Of a DNA stretch of 64,000 bases, positions 25,560 to 34,417 are shown in pieces. The notes beneath the pieces are model-generated. The model was not told the origin of the DNA. It worked only from the letters and a program-made list of their open reading frames with translations, and searched no databases. The stretch covers positions 21,277 through 85,276 of the forward strand of contig CACZGM010000001.1 of NCBI GenBank assembly GCA_902780695.1, read 5' to 3'. Each line of letters opens with the position of its first letter. Position 1 is the stretch's first letter. Source of the stretch: an uncultured Ruminococcus sp. (GTDB lineage: Bacteria; Bacillota; Clostridia; Oscillospirales; Ruminococcaceae). The translations under genes were made by a program, and so were the position numbers.

Positions 25560-28232
25560 TCATTTATGCTTGAGAAGCAGTCCGAAGGTTCCCTCGCCGC
25601 AGTTTACCGCGACAGCCGGAGAAGCCTTGTGGAAATAGATATGCCTGAAATTCATCTTTTTTCCGGCATAGTTCCTGATCTCGTCAAGCTCACGCTTCGT
25701 AAGCCCGACATAGGTAACGAACAGGATATCGTCGTCTATATCGCTCTTTGCGCGCAGGACATTGTCTATGTATTGTTTCCATACCCGCTCCCTCGCGCCG
25801 AAGTAGATGCCGCCGACAGAGAGCCTGCCGTTCCTCATTACAAGAACGGGTCTTGCCATAAACGACTTCATTATATCGGCTACCCGTTTGCTTACCTGAT
25901 GCGCCCTCGCGAGGTAGTCAAGATTATCTACCACGAAGCTGGTCTTTACCTTCGATTTCAGCTGTTCTATCCGTTCTGAGATCTCGGCGGGCGTCTTTCC
26001 CGCTTCCGCAAGCCTGCAGGCTTCGATGACGAGCAGACCCTGACCGCTGGAGAGGTGTCCGGTATCTATTACAGTAACGTTGTCGAATGCCGCGGCCGCT
26101 TCCTTTGCGGCATGACAGCCGCTGTTCGTGACCTTCGACGATATGGATATGTGGATTATGTTGTTCGCCTTTGCGAGGTTCTCCGCAAAGAACTCCTCAT
26201 GTGTCCTTACGTCCGGAGACTTGGTCATTACGCTGCGGGAATTGTCGCGCATATAGTTGAGCAGCCCCATTGTCTCGATCTCGCAGCCGTCAAGGAATAC
26301 GCCGTCCTCCGTGCAGACACTGTGCGGCAGAACGGATATGCCGTACTCGTCGATAAGCTCCTGCGGCAGGTCGGCAACGCTCTCGGTGGTCACGATTATG
26401 TTCTTCTTCCGCTGGTCGGAGCGCATCCACGATATGGTCTCCTCCAATATCTCGCTGTCCTCGCCGTAGAGGAAAACTATGTCGCTCGGCAGCAGCCTGC
26501 AAAGCTCGTTTTCAAGCTCGTTGCCGTTCACCGGCTTGGTGAGGTATCCGTCAAATCCCTCGCTTGCGTAGAGCGTCCTGCTGTCACTTCCCACGTTTGC
26601 GGTAAGCGCGACTATCTTTGCGTCTCTGCACCTGCCGCCGACCTGCGTGCGGATATTCCTGTGGCACTCTATTCCGTCCATATCCGGCATAAGGTGATCC
26701 ATAAATATAACGTGGTACTCGTTCGCCAGCGTCTTTTTGAGAGCCTCAGCGCCGCTTGACACGGTCTCTACCTGTACCTTAGTGTCGCGCAGCAGCTTTC
26801 TGATAACGAGAAGGTTTGACTCGTTGTCGTCAACGACAAGCACCTTCGCGTCCGGAGCCTCGAATCTGCGGTTGTAATTGACCCGTCTGCTCAGATCATG
26901 CCGCCTTTCGAGATTGAGCTCTCCGATGCTCTGGTCTCCCATAACCACCTGCGGTATCTCGACAATAAATGTCGAGCCCTTCATATAAACGCTGTTTACG
27001 GTGACCGTTCCGCCCATAAGCTCCGCAAGCTGCTTCACTATCGAAAGACCGAGACCCGTACCTTCGATATGGCGGTTGTGGTCCTCATCCGCGCGCTTGA
27101 ACGCAGTGAACAGGTAGGGGATATCCTCTTTCTTGATGCCTATTCCCGTATCGGTGACGGTATATATGATGCTGAGGGTATTGCCGTCGCGCTCGCCGCA
27201 CTGCATGGACAGCGACACGGAACCCTCCTTCGTGTACTTTATGGCATTGTTGAGAACATTTATCAGTATCTGCTTTATGCGCACCTCGTCGCCTATCAGC
27301 TCATAGGGTATATCCGGCGCGACGTTCACGCGGAAGTCGAGGTTTTTCTGCTTCGCCCTTATCCACAGCATACCGACGATCTCCGACAGCATATCGCCGG
27401 GGTGATATACGCCGTTGGTAAGCTGCATCTGACCGGATTCGAGCTTTGACATATCGAGTATGTCGTTGATAAGGTGCAGCAGCATCTTTCCCGCAGAGCC
27501 GATATTCGCAGCGTCCTCTGCGACCTCCTCCGAGATGTTCTCACGCAGTATCATCTCATTCAGACCGATTATCGTATTTATCGGGGTGCGTATCTCGTGG
27601 CTCATGCTGGAGAAGAAACGGCTCTGTGAAATATTGAGGTTTTCGATCTCCTTTTTCTGTTTCTGACTGATCTTGACCTCGCGGTCATACATCATATTCT
27701 GCAGCGTGACCATTACGGTCACGCATATACTGATAAGCACCAGCGCCGCGAAAGAGAACGAGTGCGCCATAAGCGGGCTGTTCGGGACGACAAGCTCCGG
27801 CATATAGCAGGAAAGTCCCCAGCAGGTCGCGGAAACAAGCGTGTCCATGATCATGAACAGCACCTTTGCTTTTCCCTTCATGCTTATGTTTATCAGCACA
27901 ACGCCGAACAAAAACCACAGCGGAGCGTCGCCGTATATGCCGCCGCCGAAGAAGAAGGTCATAGGCTGATACACAAACACGATACCCGCCGTTATTATCA
28001 TCGCCCCGACCGTTATCCTGTCAAGCCTTACCGACAGTACAACGACCGCCGTCAGCAGCACGATACCGGCTAAAAGGAACAGTATATCCCTCAGTGTCCC
28101 GCCGATCAGTACTATCTCGACGAGCGTTATCAGCCACGAAGCGATCGTTACCGACGTTATCAGCACGAACATGCGTTCATGCATATCTATCTCGTTGTTG
28201 AACAAGAATTCCTTGATCTTTTTGAGCTTCAT
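25560..28232 (-). CDS. Hybrid histidine kinase fused to a DegV fatty-acid-binding domain
   Basis: This protein has 890 residues. Six or so N-terminal membrane segments (to about 185) precede HisKA with SHEIRTP (about 211), HATPase (NVLNNAIKY, DTGIGI, GTGLGL) and REC starting near 461 (VVDDNESN, then VIFMDHLMPDMDG and LTKP). From about 608 to the end lies a complete DegV/FakB-like domain: IIVTTESVADLPQELIDEYG, HISISSKVTNSGCHAAKEAA, VTVIDTGHLSSGQGLLV, VVDNLDYLARAHQVSK and RPVLVMRNGRLSVGG. Family DegV proteins bind fatty acids and present them to a fatty-acid kinase. I know of no standard histidine kinase with this domain at its C-terminus. It could sense free fatty acids inside the cell. It lies 14 bp after the upstream kinase gene, with GGAGG before the ATG. 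Confidence 0.9.
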   Translation of the reverse strand: MKLKKIKEFLFNNEIDMHERMFVLITSVTIASWLITLVEIVLIGGTLRDILFLLAGIVLLTAVVVLSVRLDRITVGAMIITAGIVFVYQPMTFFFGGGIYGDAPLWFLFGVVLINISMKGKAKVLFMIMDTLVSATCWGLSCYMPELVVPNSPLMAHSFSFAALVLISICVTVMVTLQNMMYDREVKISQKQKKEIENLNISQSRFFSSMSHEIRTPINTIIGLNEMILRENISEEVAEDAANIGSAGKMLLHLINDILDMSKLESGQMQLTNGVYHPGDMLSEIVGMLWIRAKQKNLDFRVNVAPDIPYELIGDEVRIKQILINVLNNAIKYTKEGSVSLSMQCGERDGNTLSIIYTVTDTGIGIKKEDIPYLFTAFKRADEDHNRHIEGTGLGLSIVKQLAELMGGTVTVNSVYMKGSTFIVEIPQVVMGDQSIGELNLERRHDLSRRVNYNRRFEAPDAKVLVVDDNESNLLVIRKLLRDTKVQVETVSSGAEALKKTLANEYHVIFMDHLMPDMDGIECHRNIRTQVGGRCRDAKIVALTANVGSDSRTLYASEGFDGYLTKPVNGNELENELCRLLPSDIVFLYGEDSEILEETISWMRSDQRKKNIIVTTESVADLPQELIDEYGISVLPHSVCTEDGVFLDGCEIETMGLLNYMRDNSRSVMTKSPDVRTHEEFFAENLAKANNIIHISISSKVTNSGCHAAKEAAAAFDNVTVIDTGHLSSGQGLLVIEACRLAEAGKTPAEISERIEQLKSKVKTSFVVDNLDYLARAHQVSKRVADIMKSFMARPVLVMRNGRLSVGGIYFGARERVWKQYIDNVLRAKSDIDDDILFVTYVGLTKRELDEIRNYAGKKMNFRHIYFHKASPAVAVNCGEGTFGLLLKHK

Positions 28233-28246
28233 GCGATCCTCCGTCC

Positions 28247-30874
28247 TTATTCCCCGTCTTCCGGAGCAAATTCCAGAACACCGTCGCTGTCGTTTTCCGG
28301 TTCAAATTCAAGCGATTCTTCTTCATCTTCACCGCCGCTGTCCGGCGCAATGCCGCAGACCTGCCTTATCAGACCGGTAAGAAAGTCATACCGCACGATT
28401 ACTCCGGCGTGATGCTCGCTTATATATGCGCTGTCTCCGTCCTTTGCCGCTTGTTCGAGCGCCTTTGCGCTCTCGGACAGACCCGTGCAGCCTATCATTC
28501 TGGAAGTGCTTTTCAGCGCGTGTACAAGTATTGCGTAGTTCTTAAGGTCGCCCTCCGCGAAATACTTCTCCATTCCGGTGCGCTTTTCGTCGGATTCGGC
28601 AGCGAACTGTACCAGCAGCGATCTGTAGAAATCACTGTCATTCATGCAGTACTTCAGTCCCGCAGCGGTATCGACGCCCGCCTTTTCAAGCTCGGCATAA
28701 AAGTCGCCGCCGTCGGAGGATCCCTGCGTATGTTCCGGCGTTGCTGCCGGCTCCCGTACCGCTGCCGCGTCCTGCTCCGGCTCGTCTGCCGCGCCGTCAT
28801 TCCGCTGTCTGCCGCCGGAGGTGTCGTAGGTTATCTTCGATGCGGGAAGCACCCTTTTCAGCACACGTTCGAGCTCCACAAGATCAACGGGCTTGCTGAC
28901 AAAACCGTCAAAGCCCTCGGACAGGAACATCTCCTTCGCCGTGCTCACGGCGTTTGCGGTAAGCGCAACTATCGGAAGATCATGACCGGCGCGGCGGGAA
29001 TCCGCACGGATGTGCTTCATAGCCTCAACGCCGTCCATTCCGGGCATCATGTGATCCATGAATACTATGTCGTACCTGTTGCTGCGGCACATATCAATGG
29101 ATTCCGTACCGGAGGAGGCGGTATAAACGGTCATGCCGTAGCGTCCGAAAATGCTCTTCGCCACGATCAGGTTCATGCGCTCGTCATCGACCACAAGGGC
29201 GCTGACAGTATCACAGCGCATTCTGCCGTTCTCTGACATATCGCCGTTGTGCTCTTCATTAAGTATCGAAGCGACCGGGAAGCAGTAGAACGGCTTTTCC
29301 ATTACCCGGACATTAGAATTTCCGGGCGGCACAAAACCGCCGTTCGCCACAACGGCAACGGTCATCTTCTTCGCGAGCTCTTCCATAAGTCCGGCGTTTT
29401 CCTCATACTCCTCCTCGGCAACGAAAAGGTGTGTGAGCCGTACATTGTGCAGCAGCTTGTCAAGGCTGACGACATTGTCAACTCTGTGCATCTGCACGCC
29501 GAGCCCCTTTACTATATTGCGGACGGTAATATTGTAGTATTCGCGTACCGAGGGGTGCGAGAATTTCTCAAAGTGAAGGAATCCGCCGAGACACAGCTTG
29601 CTCCTGTCGGTAAGCGACATACAGCTGCTCTCGTCAACGACCTTCTGCGGTATGCTCACATGGACGGAGGTACCCTTGCCGGGAGTGCTCTCAACGCGCA
29701 GGAAACCGCCGAGGGACGAAACAAAGCCGCAAACTACCGGCATACCAAGTCCGAGACCGCTGCTCGATCTCGTTCTGCCGGAATTTGCCTGATAGAAGCG
29801 CTCGGATATGCGCTCCGTCTCTTCGGGTGTCATACCTATGCCGGTATCGGTCACTTCGATGCACAGGTTTACGCCGTAGTCTTTTTTTATGGAGGAAATG
29901 CGGACATAGACACCTCCCTCGCGGGTGTATTTCAGTCCGTTCATTATCAGGTGACGCAGTATCTTTTTCAGCTTGACCACGTCGGTGTTCATGACCGCCG
30001 GTATGGCGGGGTCAACGTCTATGATAAGCTCGATGTGTTCGGGCTTGTCGGGTCTTATTTCATTCACAAGGTCGTTCAGCAGCGACGCGAGCATATAGTC
30101 CTCGTCGTTGCGCGCCAGCATACCGCGGTCTATCTCGGAATAGTCGAGGATATCGCCTATCTGGTCGGCTACGCGCTTGCCCGCGTTATAGACCGATATC
30201 ATATCCGTGCGTACGGCATCGTCCTTCTCCTTGTCGGCGCAAACGCGTGAAAGTCCCATTACCGCGTTTATCGGCGTGCGTATCTCGTGGGATACGTTTG
30301 CAAGGAAGTCGTTAAGTCTGTCGGTAGAGTCGATGAGCTGCTCTATCTCCTCATGGGTATTTCCGAGAACGCTCAGCCACTTGTCTATGACCGACCTTGC
30401 TATCTTGCCGGCAATAATGATGATAAAGAAGTGCAGGGCTATCCTTGATATTATAAGCGAGTCGAAAGCGTCTCCCGCAGATATCATGGCGATGACATCA
30501 TACCCCATTGTTATGAAGTATGTTATCTGGCACAGCAATATAAGCGGTTTATTCGCCGTCACCGTGAACAGAAGCAGCACAGCCGTCATAACGAGAGCCG
30601 CGTCGAACATACTCGTCGGATGTATGCCGTAAAAGAAGTAGGTACACATCATAAATATCGAATACATCCACAGTCTCGAATTGTCGGGGAGAGACTGCCG
30701 TATATGCATTATCCAGCTCAGGGCGACCGCCGCGGCTATAAGGATAAGCGCCCACAGTTCCCACGAAAGCAGCAGGGATTCGGCAATAAGCATAGCGGAC
30801 AATACCGAATAGCTGATAAGTATAGTAAGATGAGATGTCTGAAACAGCTCGTTTTTACGCGTATTGGGCTTCAT
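28247..30874 (-). CDS. Membrane hybrid histidine kinase (MASE-like TM-HisKA-HATPase-REC-REC-HPt)
   Basis: This protein has 875 residues. About six membrane segments fill the first 165 residues without a large extracellular loop. HisKA has SHEIRTP (about 202). The ATPase domain has LIMNGLKY, DTGIGM and GLGLGM. A degenerate receiver-like region (about 405-535) follows, then a full REC (VVDDERMN, then VFMDHMMPGMDG and VSKP) and an HPt domain with VHALKSTSRMIG. The acidic tail carries SLEFEPEND and VLEFAPEDGE at the very end, echoing motifs in two other kinases of the window. Its ATG lies 1 bp after the stop of the GGDEF/HD-GYP gene, with GAGGG inside that gene, so translation is coupled. Likely role: phosphorelay toward the upstream receiver protein. 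Confidence 0.9.
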   Translation of the reverse strand: MKPNTRKNELFQTSHLTILISYSVLSAMLIAESLLLSWELWALILIAAAVALSWIMHIRQSLPDNSRLWMYSIFMMCTYFFYGIHPTSMFDAALVMTAVLLLFTVTANKPLILLCQITYFITMGYDVIAMISAGDAFDSLIISRIALHFFIIIIAGKIARSVIDKWLSVLGNTHEEIEQLIDSTDRLNDFLANVSHEIRTPINAVMGLSRVCADKEKDDAVRTDMISVYNAGKRVADQIGDILDYSEIDRGMLARNDEDYMLASLLNDLVNEIRPDKPEHIELIIDVDPAIPAVMNTDVVKLKKILRHLIMNGLKYTREGGVYVRISSIKKDYGVNLCIEVTDTGIGMTPEETERISERFYQANSGRTRSSSGLGLGMPVVCGFVSSLGGFLRVESTPGKGTSVHVSIPQKVVDESSCMSLTDRSKLCLGGFLHFEKFSHPSVREYYNITVRNIVKGLGVQMHRVDNVVSLDKLLHNVRLTHLFVAEEEYEENAGLMEELAKKMTVAVVANGGFVPPGNSNVRVMEKPFYCFPVASILNEEHNGDMSENGRMRCDTVSALVVDDERMNLIVAKSIFGRYGMTVYTASSGTESIDMCRSNRYDIVFMDHMMPGMDGVEAMKHIRADSRRAGHDLPIVALTANAVSTAKEMFLSEGFDGFVSKPVDLVELERVLKRVLPASKITYDTSGGRQRNDGAADEPEQDAAAVREPAATPEHTQGSSDGGDFYAELEKAGVDTAAGLKYCMNDSDFYRSLLVQFAAESDEKRTGMEKYFAEGDLKNYAILVHALKSTSRMIGCTGLSESAKALEQAAKDGDSAYISEHHAGVIVRYDFLTGLIRQVCGIAPDSGGEDEEESLEFEPENDSDGVLEFAPEDGE

Positions 30875-30875
30875 T

Positions 30876-33230
30876 TTATTTTTCCCTCATATTGTATCCG
30901 TCATCTTCGTCGATCATAGAAAGCATAATATCGGCAAACACGGGGTCAAACTGCGTTCCCTTGCCGTTTTCGATCTCCGAGCGGACGTGCTCCTGCGTGA
31001 GCACATCGCGGTAGCTTCTCCTGCTCGTCATTGCGTCGTAAGCGTCCGCGACCGCGATGATCCGCGCTTCCTCCGGTATCTGCTCACCGACCAGACCGTC
31101 GGGATATCCGCCGCCGCCGTAGCGCTCATGATGCCACCTCGCGCCCGTCACGAGCCTCGGCATCTCCTTGATGTTCTTGAGTATCCGCGCTCCGAGGACG
31201 GGGTGTGCCTTGATAAGCTCGAATTCCTCCTCGGTCAGCTTCGCGGGCTTGTTGATGACGGCATCGGGTACGCCTATCTTGCCGACATCATGCAGAAGTC
31301 CCATCATATATATGTCGTTCTGTTTCTGCGGGGAATATCCTGCGCGCTTTGCTATCTCACGCGAGTATTCCGCGACTCTTCCGGAATGACCCTTCGTATA
31401 TGTGTCCTTCGCGTCTATCGCGTCGGCGAGCGAAGCAACGACGTGTATAAACAGGTCACGGTTCTCGCGGGACTTTCTCTCTACCTCATCGCTCAGCGAC
31501 CGCTGCAGCGTGATAAGCTCGATAGTGTTCCTTACCCTCAGAAGCAGCACCTCAGGTACAAACGGCTTTTTGATAAAGTCCATGGCTCCGAGCGAAAGCC
31601 CCTTGCTCTCGGCTTCCGCGCTGTCCTCCGCCGTGAGGAAGATCACCGGTATATCGGCAACATCGCGCTCCAGCGTTTTGAGCTTCTTCATCGTCTCGAA
31701 GCCGTCCATTGCCGGCATATTGACGTCAAGCAGTATAAGGTCGGGCAGATGATTTTCGACATGATTGAGAAGCGCCTGTCCCGATTTCAGCGCGGTGACA
31801 TAGTAGCCGTCCTTGCTCAGGATATGACCGGCGACCTGTAGATTTGCGATATCGTCATCGACGATCACTATCCTTCTCGCAGCGGTAACCGGAGTATGCG
31901 CCGCCGAATTCGCGACGAACTCCGTCTCGTATTCTATTCGTATCGTCTCGCCGTTCTTATCGTACCAGCCCTTGAGTATATTCTCAACGACCTTGTTCAC
32001 CGAGTCCTCGCGGATATCGGTAAGCAGCGCGAAATAGCGGTTCACCCTGCTGCGCATGTAGATGTCGGATTTGCGCAGCGATACTCTTATATACTCTCCG
32101 AACCTGTCGCACAGCTCCTTGAAATCACCGCCGTTCTCCGTGAGCGTGAACATGATCTTGCACGCGTTCCTGCGGTTGCGGACGATATATCTCATTATAT
32201 AGCGGTAAACGTAGGCAAAAGCGTCCTTGTCGAGCTGAAGCGCCGCGTTCGGGATAGAGCGCTCTCCGAGTATGGTGGAGACTGTATGTATATCCCCGTC
32301 GGAGCGGTCGTCTTCTTCCTCCATGAACGCGTCCGCGCTGTACAGAGCATATCCGTGCTTGCCGTTCTGCTTCACGGAATAGAGCGCCTTGTCCGCAAGG
32401 GAGATAAGCGAGTCAAAGTCGTTGCCGTGGTCGGGAACGAATACCGCGCCCACGGAAGCTCCGAGGGGTATGTCCATATCTTCGCCCATAAGCGCTTTTG
32501 CGTCCTTCACCATTTCGGTGTTGAGACGTTCGGCAAGTATCCTTACTTCATCTTCGCTGTGCATACCGACGCAGAACGCGGCAAATTCGTCACCGCCGAG
32601 TCTCGCGCATCTGCTGCCCTCCGGCACGGCGGCGGAAATGATCCTCGCAAAGCCGATAAGCACCTTGTCGCCCATATCGTGACCGTATATGTCGTTCACC
32701 AGCTTGAATGAATCAAGGTCTATCATCATAAGGCAGCCTCTGCTTCCGGAGCAGAGTTTTGACAGCTCGGAGCCGGCGGCAGCCTTGTTGAGGAAGCCGG
32801 TGAGCTTGTCGGTCGTAGCCTCCGCCTTGAGCGTGAGCAGCTTCTCCTGCTTGGTGACGATGTTGCCGATACGGCGAAGCAGCACGTCCGGGTCAAACGG
32901 CTTTCTGATGAAATCGGAAACGCCTACTTCAAAGCCGTGAGTCTCGGTCTCGGTCTCCTCGTCCGCGGTAAGGAATATGACAGGTATCTCTTCCATGCCG
33001 GCGGTTTTCTCCCAGCGGCGCAGGCTTTCGAGAGTCTCGAAGCCGTCCATTTCCGGCATCTTTATGTCGAGAAGAATAAGATCGGGCATAGCATCGCTCT
33101 TCGCGAGATAGTCGATCAGTGCCTTTCCCGAACGCAGCGCCGTTACGCGCATCTTGTTCTTGCTTAATATATGTCCCGCGACCTGCAGATTGGCAGTATC
33201 GTCGTCCACAACTATGATCCAGTTTGCCAT
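30876..33230 (-). CDS. Dual-receiver cyclic-dinucleotide enzyme (REC-GGDEF-degenerate GGDEF-REC-HD-GYP)
   Basis: This cytosolic protein has 784 residues. REC1 (1-125) has VVDDDTAN and LILLDIKMPEMDG. An active-type GGDEF (about 140-300) reads RLGGDEF near 210. A second GGDEF-like fold (about 305-440) reads SRVNRYF where the signature should be and is probably inactive. REC2 (about 445-565) has VVDDDIAN and LILLDVNMPAMDG. The HD-GYP domain (about 585-770) has HDVGKIGVPD and HHERYGGGGYPDG, the full phosphodiesterase signature. One protein can thus make and degrade a cyclic dinucleotide, most simply c-di-GMP, under two receivers. It is first in an operon with three hybrid kinases, the obvious phosphodonors. 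The ATG at 33230 follows GGAGG; the promoter ends at 33278. Confidence 0.92.
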   Translation of the reverse strand: MANWIIVVDDDTANLQVAGHILSKNKMRVTALRSGKALIDYLAKSDAMPDLILLDIKMPEMDGFETLESLRRWEKTAGMEEIPVIFLTADEETETETHGFEVGVSDFIRKPFDPDVLLRRIGNIVTKQEKLLTLKAEATTDKLTGFLNKAAAGSELSKLCSGSRGCLMMIDLDSFKLVNDIYGHDMGDKVLIGFARIISAAVPEGSRCARLGGDEFAAFCVGMHSEDEVRILAERLNTEMVKDAKALMGEDMDIPLGASVGAVFVPDHGNDFDSLISLADKALYSVKQNGKHGYALYSADAFMEEEDDRSDGDIHTVSTILGERSIPNAALQLDKDAFAYVYRYIMRYIVRNRRNACKIMFTLTENGGDFKELCDRFGEYIRVSLRKSDIYMRSRVNRYFALLTDIREDSVNKVVENILKGWYDKNGETIRIEYETEFVANSAAHTPVTAARRIVIVDDDIANLQVAGHILSKDGYYVTALKSGQALLNHVENHLPDLILLDVNMPAMDGFETMKKLKTLERDVADIPVIFLTAEDSAEAESKGLSLGAMDFIKKPFVPEVLLLRVRNTIELITLQRSLSDEVERKSRENRDLFIHVVASLADAIDAKDTYTKGHSGRVAEYSREIAKRAGYSPQKQNDIYMMGLLHDVGKIGVPDAVINKPAKLTEEEFELIKAHPVLGARILKNIKEMPRLVTGARWHHERYGGGGYPDGLVGEQIPEEARIIAVADAYDAMTSRRSYRDVLTQEHVRSEIENGKGTQFDPVFADIMLSMIDEDDGYNMREK

Positions 33231-33277
33231 TATGTACCTCCGCTGCAATGCGTCTTTTGCATAAAAATCCATTATAT

Positions 33278-33306
33278 ATTGTAACAAAAAAAGCGCTCCG
33301 TGTCAA
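33278..33306 (-). promoter_or_regulatory. Promoter of the four-gene signalling operon
   Basis: Minus strand: TTGACA (33306-33301), a 17-bp spacer and TACAAT (33283-33278). It is close to consensus. Transcription would begin near 33271, giving a leader of about 40 nt to the ATG at 33230. Confidence 0.85.
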
Positions 33307-33477
33307 GAGATTTTCAGCCGTTGATACAGCATTCCGTATATTTCATCAGCCGCGGCAGCCGGTCGTCACAGGCGCGGAGAACGGGACAGGAAATGCCGTT
33401 TTACAGGTCTGAACGTTATAGTCTTGACTTTTGGCATGGTTTGATATATAATGAAATATGTCATCAAAGGCTGCCCG

Positions 33478-33730
33478 GACCCGCCAACCCCTTTAAAAAG
33501 GGGTTGGATCCCTAAACCTGATCCCGTTGCACGGAGATCCGATGCTCGGTGCTTTTGAACCGAAACTCTGCGTTTCGATAGAATTCTGAAATAATGCTGT
33601 ACTTTGAAATACAGCAATGCGAGCGCAGGCTCTGTGGTTTCTGTGGATTTTCTCCGAAACTCTGCGTTTCGATAGAATTTTGAAATAATGCTGTACTTTG
33701 AAATACAGCAATGCGGGCGCAGGCTCTGCG
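33478..33730. repeat. Composite repeat with a 94-bp tandem duplication
   Basis: The region opens with a CCAACCCC/GGGGTTGG hairpin (33485-33507). A unit starting CGAAACTCTGCGTTTCG and ending GCGCAGGCTCTG occurs at 33561-33634 and again at 33655-33728, a 94-bp period. Each contains the palindromes CGAAACTCTGCGTTTCG and GCTGTACTTTGAAATACAGC. No gene is supported between 33310 and 33896. Confidence 0.65.
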
Positions 33731-33825
33731 CCGAAAGGTTGTGATAAAAGTGAGATCGCCCGACGATTTCATCTCCTATGAAGTGATGAGCGGATGTGAT
33801 TGCATTACAGAAAGTATATCTGCAC

Positions 33826-33896
33826 TCCGGACAGCGAGGCAGAAAAATATCCGCCCCGGAGAACCCGAGACGGGATTCGCCCCCGCGCGTCCGCGG
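33826..33896 (-). repeat. Dispersed element abutting the GNAT start
   Basis: CTCCGGACAGCGAGGCAGAA and the following bases are the near reverse complement of 12065-12119. It ends directly at the first plausible codon of the acetyltransferase, displacing any normal ribosome site. Confidence 0.55.
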
Positions 33897-34367
33897 GTGA
33901 TAAGAATTGCAGATATGAACGATCTCGCAGGGATAAACGTGCTGCACACACAGCTCCATTTACAGCATATCGGCTACCGCCCCGATATCTTCGCCCCGAT
34001 AGAACAGCCGGTTTTCGACAGGCTGATGATACCGTACATCGAAAATAACGGAAAGGATATCATCATTTCCGAAAACCACGGCGTTATCGACGGCTATGCG
34101 GCAATATCCGTCTGCGATACGAAAAAAGGCGAAGGTGAGATACTCCCGTTCCTGTTCGTGGAAGTGAACGAGCTCTGCGTTGCCGGAAGCGCACAGCGCA
34201 AAGGCATAGGCACTGCCCTGCTCGACGCGGTGAAGGAATACGCAAAGGAGAAGGGCGCGAAATTCGTGGAGCTCGGCGTGAACGCGCAGAACACCTCCGC
34301 ACAGGAATTCTATAAGGCAAACGGTATGTTTGTCAAGAATTATAAAATGCAGTATAAAATACAATGA
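33897..34367 (+). CDS. GNAT-family N-acetyltransferase
   Basis: About 156 residues from the GTG at 33897 (VIRIADMNDLAGINVLH). The acetyl-CoA site motif is present as VNELCVAGSAQRKGIGTALLD, with the Q/R-x-x-G-x-G/A signature, followed by NAQNTSAQEFYKANGM, typical of GNATs acting on small amines or protein N-termini. The substrate is not predictable. The frame stays open upstream to 33711, but that part is repeat-derived and unlike any GNAT N-terminus. No ribosome site precedes the GTG, so expression may be low or may use an odd start. tyrS follows after 50 bp. Confidence 0.75.
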   Translation: MIRIADMNDLAGINVLHTQLHLQHIGYRPDIFAPIEQPVFDRLMIPYIENNGKDIIISENHGVIDGYAAISVCDTKKGEGEILPFLFVEVNELCVAGSAQRKGIGTALLDAVKEYAKEKGAKFVELGVNAQNTSAQEFYKANGMFVKNYKMQYKIQ

Positions 34368-34417
34368 CCCGGACATCATAAACCGCGTGTGTCATTATAA
34401 AGGAAAGGAACAATAAC

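Noticed and set aside
33711-33896. N-terminal extension of the GNAT protein
   Set aside because: The 62 extra codons consist of repeat-derived DNA and do not resemble GNAT N-termini. The fold starts at VIRIAD.
34368-34417. T-box leader for tyrS
   Set aside because: Only 50 bp separate tyrS from the GNAT gene, and no T-box core, specifier loop or terminator is present.
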